This document shows positions 33,444 to 40,902 of a DNA stretch of 64,000 bases, in pieces. Position 1 is the stretch's first letter. Each line of letters starts with the position of its first letter. Origin of the DNA: Acidobacteriaceae bacterium (lineage in GTDB: Bacteria; Acidobacteriota; Terriglobia; Terriglobales; Acidobacteriaceae); assembly GCA_035944135.1 (NCBI GenBank), contig DASZBM010000002.1, positions 1,240,001 to 1,304,000 on the forward strand, written 5' to 3'. The position numbers were made by a program, and so were the translations under genes. The notes below the pieces were generated by a model. The model ran no database searches and had not been told where the DNA came from. It saw nothing but the letters and a program-made list of their open reading frames with translations.

Positions 33444-34976
33444 TCATCTTCTTTCAAGGAGCTCCAGCACTGAAGCAGCGATCTGCGAGGCCATCAGAGG
33501 CGGCACAGCATTGCCTACCTGCTGGTACTGCGCCGTGCGCGGACCCGTGAAGAAGTAGTTGTCAGGAAACGTCTGTAGACGAGCTGCTTCGCGGACTGTG
33601 AGGCTGCGGCACTGTGTCGGGTCGTAGTGAATGTAGTAATGCCCGTCTTTCGAAATGTGTGAGGTAATAGTCGTGGCGGGGCGTCCGGCAACCTGAACTC
33701 TGAATCGATCCTGGAAAAGGCTTCCTTCTTCTACTGACTTCGATACATTCTCATGATCCGGAAGCAGCTGGACCGGGAAGTCCCGTAGCGTAGGGCTGAT
33801 TCCTTGTGCTTCGGCAAAGCAAGCAGCAAAAAAGTATCGATAGAGATCCTGTTCGATATGGCCCCTCGCGGTGTGATTACAGACTCCCTTCAATCTCCGA
33901 TCAAAGAACCATTCCCGCTTCTCCTCGATGTCGATGTCCCACGGGATAAATTCCCCTCCTCGATCCTTGCGAGGCTTCCGCAGCGCAGATAACGCAGATC
34001 TCAAGGCGTCGCCGATTTCGGTTTCCTTCTTCAAAGTAGAGCGAAACCAAGACTGATGTTGACTATCTTGCACAACGCCCAACCATGCTTGGGGCGTGTC
34101 CTCGCTCCGTGACAAACCACTACGAAGCGGAGGAAGGTCTCCGATTACCTTTTTTACCGAAACCGGGGGAACCGGATGCAGCTGAGCGGGAGCCAACCCA
34201 GTAATGTCGTCGCGCACGCCGATAATGATCACTCGGTGGCGGGACTGCGGCACCCCATAGAGTTCGGATCGAAGAACGAACCGCTGCGGGCCGCGTATGT
34301 TTTCGGCCGAGAGTGAAAAGAGACGATACATGTAGCGCCTCGATCCGTTGTTCGAATGGCGGTTTCCGAGTGCCTCTGCGGGATCGGCCAAGTCCCTCTG
34401 AATCTGATCGAATATAAGCGAACCTTCTGGCCGTGAAGAAAGGAGCCCCTTCACGTTTTCCATCACGAAGACGGACGGATGGAAGGTCCCGAGAATCTTC
34501 AAATACTCTCGATAGAGGAAGTGGCGATGATCTCCGGCCGGATCGTATCCTTCAATGCCTTTATTCCTCGCTCGACCTGCAAGAGAATATGCCTGACAGG
34601 GCGGACCTCCAATCAAGACCCATCTATCCTGGCCCCTGAGTGCCTGACGGATCAGAGATTCAGTCTGCTTCCAGGTTTTTTCTCCCAATGTCAAGCACAC
34701 GGCTTCGCCGCGGGCCGCTTCCGCTTTCTCAGGATGATTTTGGTACAAATCGTCGATGGCAAGTTCCCCCCGGAGAGCGCGGTAGTAGTCTTCGGGAACG
34801 CGCCCAAGATCAAACTGACGAAAAAAGGCTCTGAGCTGAAGAGTGCGATGTGCATGCTCCTCTTTTTCGAGCGAGAGCCTGATTTTGAATGCGGAGCGGC
34901 CTGTCCGATCCTTCAGCGATGAGAAGCCCTCACCCAGTCCTCCCGGACCCGCGAAAATGTCGATTACTGGTATCAC
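33444..34976 (-). CDS. DNA (cytosine-5-)-methyltransferase
   Basis: The 510-residue enzyme is long for a Dcm-type methylase. Motif I is VIDIFAGPGGLGEGF, motif IV has the catalytic Cys in IGGPPCQAYSLAGRAR, motif VI is FVMENVKGLLSS, motif VIII RHRVIIIGVRDD, and motifs IX-X are SLTVREAARLQTFPDN and YQQVGNAVPPLMA. The extra length lies between motifs VI and IX, including the target recognition domain. It is the first gene of the six-gene operon and protects host DNA. The recognition sequence cannot be read. No separate specificity subunit is present. Confidence 0.95.
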   Translation of the reverse strand: MIPVIDIFAGPGGLGEGFSSLKDRTGRSAFKIRLSLEKEEHAHRTLQLRAFFRQFDLGRVPEDYYRALRGELAIDDLYQNHPEKAEAARGEAVCLTLGEKTWKQTESLIRQALRGQDRWVLIGGPPCQAYSLAGRARNKGIEGYDPAGDHRHFLYREYLKILGTFHPSVFVMENVKGLLSSRPEGSLIFDQIQRDLADPAEALGNRHSNNGSRRYMYRLFSLSAENIRGPQRFVLRSELYGVPQSRHRVIIIGVRDDITGLAPAQLHPVPPVSVKKVIGDLPPLRSGLSRSEDTPQAWLGVVQDSQHQSWFRSTLKKETEIGDALRSALSALRKPRKDRGGEFIPWDIDIEEKREWFFDRRLKGVCNHTARGHIEQDLYRYFFAACFAEAQGISPTLRDFPVQLLPDHENVSKSVEEGSLFQDRFRVQVAGRPATTITSHISKDGHYYIHYDPTQCRSLTVREAARLQTFPDNYFFTGPRTAQYQQVGNAVPPLMASQIAASVLELLERR

Positions 34977-35013
34977 TCGTTGTCTTTTTCTGTTTGGGTC
35001 TTTCCAACTACAC

Positions 35014-35391
35014 CTAGGCCTTGGGAGGCTCAGAAACTTGCATCTTCTTCACGTAGGCTTCGGCGGTTGGCCAATCTGGGGAAACAAAAAGTTCCTCGCT
35101 CCTCCCGCCGACAGTTTTGGTCACAATGAAATACGAAAAGGTGTTGTACTCTTCGCGAGCTTCTTCGACCATGACATCCCACACGAACTCTTCGTAGCCG
35201 TCGTCTTGAGGTTTAGGGATACCCTCCGGTTCGTACAGAGACTCGAACTTCAGAGATTCCGCCAACCGGGCCAGCGCGTCTTCATCCATATTCCGGAACG
35301 CTTCCCGCGCAAACGACTCATCGTAGGTTTTGACAATTTCAAGAAGCTCGTCGTCATTTTGAACCGAAAGGAATGTCTCTTGGCGTGGCAT
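35014..35391 (-). CDS. Small acidic hypothetical protein
   Basis: The 125-residue protein begins at 35391 (MPRQETFLSVQNDDELLEIV) with GGGAGC upstream; the frame is open further but without homology. It is acidic with KTYDESFAREAFRNMDED and DGYEEFVWDVMVEEAREEY. No nuclease motif is visible. A perfect TGCAATCAATTGCA palindrome lies 112 bp upstream, suggesting shared control with other island genes. It precedes the six-gene operon, with 37 bp to the methyltransferase start, and may be its first, regulatory member. Confidence 0.6.
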   Translation of the reverse strand: MPRQETFLSVQNDDELLEIVKTYDESFAREAFRNMDEDALARLAESLKFESLYEPEGIPKPQDDGYEEFVWDVMVEEAREEYNTFSYFIVTKTVGGRSEELFVSPDWPTAEAYVKKMQVSEPPKA

Positions 35392-35502
35392 GAATTGCTC
35401 CCGCGTTGATTCCAAGTATGTCTTACCAGGGTAAAGCGCCTTTGATGCGCAGTCCAGCCCGGCGCTAGCGCTGCAAGATCGCAACAACCTCGACCCTCTT
35501 CG

Positions 35503-35516
35503 TGCAATCAATTGCA
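35503..35516. promoter_or_regulatory. Island palindrome TGCAATCAATTGCA
   Basis: Perfect copy (GTGCAATCAATTGCAC including flanks) upstream of the gene at 35391 on the minus strand. Confidence 0.55.
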
Positions 35517-35621
35517 CCAACGTCGGCGGGCGCAGAGGTTGAAAGTTTCGTCTCGTGAGACTGAATGAGACCAATGTCAAATTCCGCATTGCCGGTAATA
35601 CGCCCAGAACCCCCAAGCCCG

Positions 35622-36773
35622 TCACTCAACCGGTGTTTTCATTGGCTCACAGAATCCCGTGTGACGGCAATAGATCTCAAATAGGGTCCGAAAGAAGCGA
35701 TCATATGCAGGCACGCGAGGATCGCGTCGCTCGCTTGCACGCAAATGCAGAATGGTGTTGCTTTCGCGACGATGCTTGCCCCGTCCGGACCAGTATGTTC
35801 GCTCGCCCCAAACTTCGCCAACGACAGTCACCCTATTGGCGCTGCGTGCGATATCGAGTTGTGAGTAACACCAGAGCTGCCCCCACAAGTTCGGCCAGAG
35901 ATTTGAAGGAATCTGCATAAAGGAATGCTTCATTTCTACAATCATGACCTCATTCAATCGGGGGTGGCGGTAGATCAAATCCGGCGAGGCTCTCAATGCC
36001 TCACCGTTCACACGCAGATGGTCGATGCTGAACCAAGGCACGCCATCCTGGCCGGGCAAGTGGAGACCGTTGTGGACCAAGCGCCATTCTGAGCCGATAC
36101 TGCGTAGGTATCCGTCGTGAACGCTGCTCTGAGCCATCTTCCTAAGCTCTAAGATCGCTTGTTCCGACGCCTTTCCACGCTCGCGGTCATCCTCGTCACC
36201 GTAAGCATTGCTATAGAGCGAATAGAGCCATGACGCGAAGGCCGACACGGTTGCTTGCGGCTTCTCGGGTCGCATCTTCCTGGCGTGACGAATAAACTCG
36301 GAGGGATTGAGCCTAAATGGTTGTCGATTGTTGCTCTTGCATTCGCACCATAGACTCTCGCATTTGCCCTCCCACGGCCTGTGACTGAACCCATCCCGTG
36401 CCCTCGCCGACCCGAACAGGATGTCAGCGCGCCGTCGAGTGAGGTCTTGCCTCCATCGCTTGTCCTGTTCGTATCGAATTTTCAGGTCGTCAGTGTACCG
36501 TTCGTACCAAGTTTTCGGGTCTGGGTGTCCGAATTTTCGCCGGTTTGGCCACTTCTTGTCGAAGTTTCGCAACCACTTCTCGTACGGTTCGGGTTTCCTC
36601 CACGGCTTGCACCTTTCGTGAAAATTCCTAGGGAACTCAAGTGCGCAAGGAGGCGGCAGAGCGGCTTCTTCTTTTAGCTTGTCTTCTAGTTCACTTTGCG
36701 ATCGCGTCGGTAAGGTCTTGGCGAAGTTGGTGCCGAAGGTCTTTGCGAAGTCGATCATGATCTCGCGCAGCAT
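35622..36773 (-). CDS. PD-(D/E)XK nuclease-like protein
   Basis: The 383-residue protein has SPDLIYRHPRL...NEVMIVEMKHSFMQIP, a clear PD-(D/E)XK centre with D265, E280 and K282. A second, less certain D...ECK pattern (RADILFGSAR ... SLWCECKSNN, D117/E144/K146) occurs in its first half. The body is rich in Trp and Arg (KWLRNFDKKWPNRR). It is the gene next to the integrase, on the same strand, and alone. It could be an ancillary restriction enzyme of the island or a self-standing defence nuclease. Start at MLREIM (36773) or MIDFAKTF (36758). Confidence 0.65.
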   Translation of the reverse strand: MLREIMIDFAKTFGTNFAKTLPTRSQSELEDKLKEEAALPPPCALEFPRNFHERCKPWRKPEPYEKWLRNFDKKWPNRRKFGHPDPKTWYERYTDDLKIRYEQDKRWRQDLTRRRADILFGSARARDGFSHRPWEGKCESLWCECKSNNRQPFRLNPSEFIRHARKMRPEKPQATVSAFASWLYSLYSNAYGDEDDRERGKASEQAILELRKMAQSSVHDGYLRSIGSEWRLVHNGLHLPGQDGVPWFSIDHLRVNGEALRASPDLIYRHPRLNEVMIVEMKHSFMQIPSNLWPNLWGQLWCYSQLDIARSANRVTVVGEVWGERTYWSGRGKHRRESNTILHLRASERRDPRVPAYDRFFRTLFEIYCRHTGFCEPMKTPVE

Positions 36774-36928
36774 ACCATGCGCTCACCGGCTGTCGCTGTC
36801 AGCGCTCCCAGCGCTTTGATCTCGCTCGCAAATTTGCTTCCAGCAAACTCGCTCAAATCCCGGTTTGTCGGCAATACGGACGTTTCGACCCGGTCCGATT
36901 CGGATTCACAAACGTTGGCGACCACAGG

Positions 36929-38152
36929 CTAGGCACGCTTGCGCTCGAACTCCAGAATCTTGCCGAACTTCGCCGTGGCTTCTTTCAGACTGTCGTTGCT
37001 GAGATGGGCGTAACGTTGCGTAATCGACGGTGTAACGTGGCCTAGCAGCTTGCCGACAACGGGAAGACTCACGCCATTGGAAACAAGATGCGAGGCAAAG
37101 GTGTGCCTGAGATCGTGCGTGCGGACTACCGGCTTATAGCGCTTCAGCTTTCCACGTTTACCGTGCACTTCGAACACCTCGACCAGACCCGCCGCCTTGC
37201 AGCATTGCAGCCAAGGGCGCTTGAGCGAGACCCGCGCTTTCCGCTTCCCATTCTTCCCTGCCCTGCCGAGGAACAGCGGCCCGCTGGCGTTCTGCGACTT
37301 CATGCTTTTGAGCAGCGCAAGCGCTTCAGGTGACAAAGGCACGTGCTCCGTCTTCTTTTGCTTAGTGTGTGAGGAGGGTTTTGTCCAGATGCCGCGAGTC
37401 AGATTGAACTGGCTCCAGTCTGCTTTCAGCACCTCACCAGAACGCGAGCCAGTGAGCAAGAGTAGACGCAGCGCGTTCGCCGCATTCTGATCGTGGTACG
37501 CATCGAGCGCCGCAGTAAAGCGCGCAATCTCGCCGGAGTCGTCTTCATTTAGGAACCGCGTGCGCTTCTCTTCGTGGAAGTGCTCAATATTCCGCGCAGG
37601 ATGAGCTTCGGTCATCTTCTCTTCGATGGCGTAATTGAATAGCCGCGAGGCGAAGGAGACGATTCTGTTGGCTTGATAGGGTGTGTCCTTTAGCGATGTG
37701 TGCAGCACCTCCACGTCGCGCCGCTGCACCGTCTTCAATCGCATCATGCCCCACGCAGGTCGAAGGTGTTTCTCCGCCATACGGCGATAGTCCCGCCGTG
37801 TGTGGGGCCGCTTCCGCGTGAACTCTTCACTCTTGAGGTAGTCGTCCAGCAGGTCGCCGAAGGTTGCCTCACGGCGCACGGCCTGACGCTCACCCGCCGG
37901 GTCGCCACCATTGCGAATCTTCTTCTTGAGTTCAATCGCTTCGTCGCGGGCCGCGAGAGCCGTCCACTCCGGGAACCTTCCAATCGTGTAGACACGCTTG
38001 CGCGTCCCGTGCGCGCGATACGACAGCACAAATGAGACAACGCCCGAGCAGGTAATGCGCGCTCCAAAGCCAGTGACCTCATCATCCCAAAGAATCGTGT
38101 ATTCATCGGCGGGAGGCTTCAGAGCCCGCATCACCTTGTCCGTAATTTTCAT
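36929..38152 (-). CDS. P4-type tyrosine integrase
   Basis: From the ATG at 38152 (GAGGAAAT upstream) the protein has 407 residues. The N-terminal arm-binding DUF4102-like domain (MKITDKVMRALKPPAD ... GARITCSG) is followed by a core-binding domain. The catalytic domain has R in LLLTGSRSGEVLKADW, HxxRH in THDLRHTFASHLV, and LGHVTPSITQRYAHL with the nucleophilic Tyr. This class integrates in tRNA genes, and its gene ends the island next to attR. Two direct ATGTGGGCA sites stand just upstream of its start, so it may control itself. Confidence 0.95.
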   Translation of the reverse strand: MKITDKVMRALKPPADEYTILWDDEVTGFGARITCSGVVSFVLSYRAHGTRKRVYTIGRFPEWTALAARDEAIELKKKIRNGGDPAGERQAVRREATFGDLLDDYLKSEEFTRKRPHTRRDYRRMAEKHLRPAWGMMRLKTVQRRDVEVLHTSLKDTPYQANRIVSFASRLFNYAIEEKMTEAHPARNIEHFHEEKRTRFLNEDDSGEIARFTAALDAYHDQNAANALRLLLLTGSRSGEVLKADWSQFNLTRGIWTKPSSHTKQKKTEHVPLSPEALALLKSMKSQNASGPLFLGRAGKNGKRKARVSLKRPWLQCCKAAGLVEVFEVHGKRGKLKRYKPVVRTHDLRHTFASHLVSNGVSLPVVGKLLGHVTPSITQRYAHLSNDSLKEATAKFGKILEFERKRA

Positions 38153-38161
38153 ATTTCCTCC

Positions 38162-38192
38162 TTCCCATGTGGGCACCATGTGGGCAAATGTT
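38162..38192. repeat. Paired ATGTGGGCA sites near attR
   Basis: Two direct copies of ATGTGGGCA, 11 bp apart start to start, between the integrase start and attR. The left end has ATGTTGGCA-CC-ATGTGGGCA at 13629-13648. A 19-bp stretch is identical between ends (13633-13651, 38172-38190). They look like integrase arm-type sites. Confidence 0.6.
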
Positions 38193-38225
38193 GGCATGGA
38201 GTGTCACTCTATGGCATTCATTGTC

Positions 38226-38312
38226 AGTAGACCTACATAATTTGGCCAATGTTTATAAAGTAATTATTGTAGGCTAATGATTCTCGTGTGGCCACATTGT
38301 ACTAGGTCTACT
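38226..38312. repeat. Nested inverted repeats beside attR
   Basis: AGTAGACCTA (38226-38235) and TAGGTCTACT (38303-38312) are perfect 10-bp arms. Inside them, CTACATAATT and AATTATTGTAG form a second, imperfect pair in AT-rich DNA. The outer pair ends 2 bp before the att repeat. Confidence 0.5.
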
Positions 38313-38314
38313 AA

Positions 38315-38361
38315 CTACGAACCAGTAGGTCGGGCGTTCGACTCGCTCCGGGCGCACCATA
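38315..38361. repeat. attR: 47-bp direct repeat
   Basis: Identical to the 3' part of tRNA-Arg at 13517-13563. It contains no complete tRNA and marks the right end of the island. Confidence 0.93.
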
Positions 38362-38387
38362 AACTCCCCCGCCACATCTCAAAATCC

Positions 38388-39248
38388 TTAGCGCTCGCCC
38401 CAACTTAACTTGGCGCGCAGCACGTTGAAGATGCCATTCGGCCGAAGCCGCAGCAGCTTCACGCACCGCTCTGATCTCCGGCAGCGAATCCTGTCGTTCA
38501 GCAGCAGCTCAACCGCCTCCTGTCCATCCATCGTCAGGTAGGTTTCGTGCGGAACAACATCCACCGTCAGCGTGATCTCGGACGGACCCGGAACCACGAT
38601 CGGCCGAATCGTCAGCAGGTGCGGACAAATAGCCGTCAGCACCATCGCATCCAGCGACGGAATCAGGATCGGCCCACCGGCCGCCAGCGTGTATGCGGTC
38701 GAGCCCGTCGGAGTTGCGACGATCACGCCGTCCGCGCGAAACCGCGCCACGAACTGCCCGTCAACCTCCACCATGAACTCGCCCATCCGCGCGATCGCGC
38801 CCTTCGCCAGCACCACATCGTTCAGCGCCAGAAACTCCCGCGGCGACTCGCCATCTCGCAGCAACTGCGCATGCATCATGTTGCGCGAGTCGATGAACGC
38901 CGTTCCGTTCTTCCACGCCTCGAGCGTCGTAAACAGCTCGGCCAGCGGAACCTCGGTCAGAAATCCCAGCGAGCCCAGATTGCAGCCCAGGATCGGCGTA
39001 TCCGAGTGTGCAAACGCGCGCGCCGCGGAAAGCAGCGTCCCATCGCCTCCCAGCGTCACGCAAATCTCCGGCCTGTGCCGCGGCATCTCCGACCGCTCCA
39101 CCGCGTCGTGCTCGCGGTTCAGATAACCCGCGCTCTCCGGATCCAACACACACTCATAGCCGCGCTCTCCAAACCACTCCAGCAACTGCGCGAGAATGTC
39201 ACACAGCTCCGGTTTTTGCGGCTTCGAGATGATTGCAGCCTTGGGCAT
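38388..39248 (-). CDS. nadK: NAD kinase
   Basis: The 286-residue enzyme phosphorylates NAD to NADP. It has the family motifs VTLGGDGTLLSAARAF, NLGSLGFLTEV, and the NE/ND motif LALNDVVLAKG. GSTAYTLAAGGPI gives the nucleotide-binding loop. Start at 39248 (MPKAAIISKPQKPE) matches the family. The gene is the first complete chromosomal one after the island and is followed by tlyA on the same strand. Confidence 0.95.
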   Translation of the reverse strand: MPKAAIISKPQKPELCDILAQLLEWFGERGYECVLDPESAGYLNREHDAVERSEMPRHRPEICVTLGGDGTLLSAARAFAHSDTPILGCNLGSLGFLTEVPLAELFTTLEAWKNGTAFIDSRNMMHAQLLRDGESPREFLALNDVVLAKGAIARMGEFMVEVDGQFVARFRADGVIVATPTGSTAYTLAAGGPILIPSLDAMVLTAICPHLLTIRPIVVPGPSEITLTVDVVPHETYLTMDGQEAVELLLNDRIRCRRSERCVKLLRLRPNGIFNVLRAKLSWGER

Positions 39249-39253
39249 TAGAC

Positions 39254-39403
39254 CTGTAGTGTACCTGCGGGTTTCCGAGAGAGTAGAGGATAGAGGGTAG
39301 AGCGTAGAGAACAGGATCGGCGAACCCTCCGCCCTGTGCAACCTTTAGCACCTCGGTTGTCTCTACTGCTGATTCAAAACCTCTACCCTCTACCCTCTGT
39401 TCC
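39254..39403. other. Gene-free stretch with GTAGAGG repeats
   Basis: The 150 bp between nadK and tlyA hold short GTAGAGG/CCTCTAC repeats on both sides (39280-39314 and 39377-39405). Together they are an imperfect inverted repeat that would fold in RNA. Such pairs act as weak terminators or are neutral satellites. No gene is seen. Confidence 0.5.
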
Positions 39404-40159
39404 CTAGAACCTCGCATGCAACAGAAACTCCCGATTCCCTTCCATCCCAAGAATCGGCGAGTCCATCACTGCCAGCACCTCGCCTTTCAGCTCACGCACC
39501 GCCTCACGCACGCGCTCAATCGCCAGCGAATGCGCGGCAGGATCGCGCACAATCCCGCCCTTGCCCACATGCTCGCGCCCCGCCTCGAACTGCGGCTTCA
39601 CCAGCACTACGGCCTCACCCGCCCATCTCTCGCCCGCTGGAGCCAGCGCGGCTACAACCGACGGCAGCACCAGCGTCGCCGAGATAAAACTCACATCCAT
39701 CGCGAAGAACCGTATCTGCTCCTTCAGCAACGCCGCGACCTCGCCGGGCTTTAGCAAACGAGCATTAGCCCGCTCCATCAGCTTCACCCGCGGGTCCACC
39801 CGCAGCTTGTGCGCAATCTTCCCAAAGCCCGTATCGATCGCCAGCACGCTCGCCGCTCCATGCTGCAACATGCAGTCCGTAAAGCCGCCCGTTGACGCCC
39901 CGATATCCGCGCACGCCAGTCCCGTCACACCAATCGACCACGTCTTCAGCGCATGCTCCAGCTTTAAACCGCCGCGGCTCACATAGCGCAGGTCCTCGCC
40001 CAGCAGGCGCACCGTCGCGTCCTCGCCAATCTGCGCACCCGGCTTGTCCACCTTCTGTTCGTTCACCAGCACGCGTCCGGCAAGAATCAGCGCCTGCGCG
40101 CGCTCACGCGACGCCGCATGCCCCCGGTCCACCAGCAGTTTGTCGATTCGTACTTTCAA
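39404..40159 (-). CDS. tlyA: TlyA-family rRNA methyltransferase / S4-domain protein
   Basis: The 251-residue protein has an N-terminal S4 RNA-binding domain (VRIDKLLVDRGHAASRERAQ ... VNEQKVDKPG), then an FtsJ-like methyltransferase with DIGASTGGFTDCMLQHGA as motif I. TlyA makes 2'-O-methylations on 16S and 23S rRNA. The TTG at 40159 gives the standard length; the frame continues upstream with no homology. It lies head-to-head with a sigma-factor gene. Confidence 0.93.
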   Translation of the reverse strand: MKVRIDKLLVDRGHAASRERAQALILAGRVLVNEQKVDKPGAQIGEDATVRLLGEDLRYVSRGGLKLEHALKTWSIGVTGLACADIGASTGGFTDCMLQHGAASVLAIDTGFGKIAHKLRVDPRVKLMERANARLLKPGEVAALLKEQIRFFAMDVSFISATLVLPSVVAALAPAGERWAGEAVVLVKPQFEAGREHVGKGGIVRDPAAHSLAIERVREAVRELKGEVLAVMDSPILGMEGNREFLLHARF

Positions 40160-40336
40160 GTGCGCTCGCCGCCCGCTTCCTTCGCTCTCAATCCAGTTTC
40201 CCCGAGCCCGCTTGCTTCGGCAACGGCATGACGTACACTGGGCACTCGGAAACAGGCTGGGGTGGGCCGCCGCGTTGTGCATCGCGCCTTCACCACCCGG
40301 CGAGAGCAATCCGTCATCGTCGCAGGAACGTAATTC

Positions 40337-40900
40337 ATGAAGAGTAACGTTGAAGGACCGATGATCAATGGAACCACGGAACAGGATGCCCAATTATTGG
40401 GCCGGGTACGTCGCGGCGATGATCAGGCCATGGCCACCATCTACGATCGCTACTCCAGAGTGGTTTACTCCGTCGCGCTCCGCGTCCTGCGCGACCCCGC
40501 CTCTGCCGAAGACGTCGTTCAGGACGTCTTTCTCGGCCTCTGGCGCCGCCCCGAGAGCTTCATCTCCGCCCGCGGCAGCCTCGGCGGCTGGCTGGCCGTC
40601 GTCGCCCGCAACCGCTCCATCGACACCCTCCGCCGCAAACGCCCCAGCGAACAGGTTGAGGAGGTTTATCTCGCCTCACCTTTCGATCTCTCCAGCGAAG
40701 CCGAGCGAAACAACATGATGCAGCGCGCCCGGGGCGTTATCGTGCGACTTCCGTTGGAGCAACGAAAAGCCCTCGAAATGGCATACTTCGATGGGCTCAC
40801 CCACTCCGAGATCGCCGAAGTCACAGGCGACCCCCTCGGCACCGTAAAAACCCGCATCCGTGCCGCGCTGTTGAACCTGCGAAAGGAGCTGGAAGCATAA
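40337..40900 (+). CDS. ECF-type RNA polymerase sigma factor (SigK-like)
   Basis: The 187-residue protein has sigma region 2 (ATIYDRYSRVVYSVALRV ... EDVVQDVFLGLWRRPE) and region 4 (MAYFDGLTHSEIAEVTGDPLGTVKTRI). It belongs to the group of ECF factors controlled by a zinc-finger anti-sigma. The anti-sigma gene begins 2 bp later, so they are co-transcribed. The start may be at 40337 or the next Met (MINGTTEQD). Confidence 0.93.
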   Translation: MKSNVEGPMINGTTEQDAQLLGRVRRGDDQAMATIYDRYSRVVYSVALRVLRDPASAEDVVQDVFLGLWRRPESFISARGSLGGWLAVVARNRSIDTLRRKRPSEQVEEVYLASPFDLSSEAERNNMMQRARGVIVRLPLEQRKALEMAYFDGLTHSEIAEVTGDPLGTVKTRIRAALLNLRKELEA

Positions 40901-40902
40901 CC

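Larger units (their letters stand above)
13517..38361. mobile_element. Integrative defence island in tRNA-Arg
   Basis: The element lies between 47-bp direct repeats of the 3' end of tRNA-Arg. It carries a P4-type integrase next to the right repeat and paired integrase-arm-like sites at both ends. It contains no conjugation, plasmid replication or phage structural genes. Cargo is almost wholly nuclease, HEPN, methyltransferase and helicase genes, plus DNA-binding proteins and a second tyrosine recombinase. Base composition is visibly less GC-rich than the flanks. It could be mobilised in trans by another element or be a phage satellite; neither is shown. Confidence 0.92.

Noticed and set aside
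25764-34976. BREX, DISARM or type I restriction locus
   Set aside because: There is no PglZ, BrxC, DrmA/B/C, HsdR or HsdS; the genes fit the MORC/Z1/AIPR neighbourhood instead.
38315-38361. Second tRNA-Arg gene
   Set aside because: Only the 3' part is present; the acceptor 5' strand and D-arm are missing, so it is the attR copy.
13517-38361. Prophage
   Set aside because: No capsid, tail, terminase, portal or lysis gene is seen; integrase plus AlpA-like protein alone do not make a phage.
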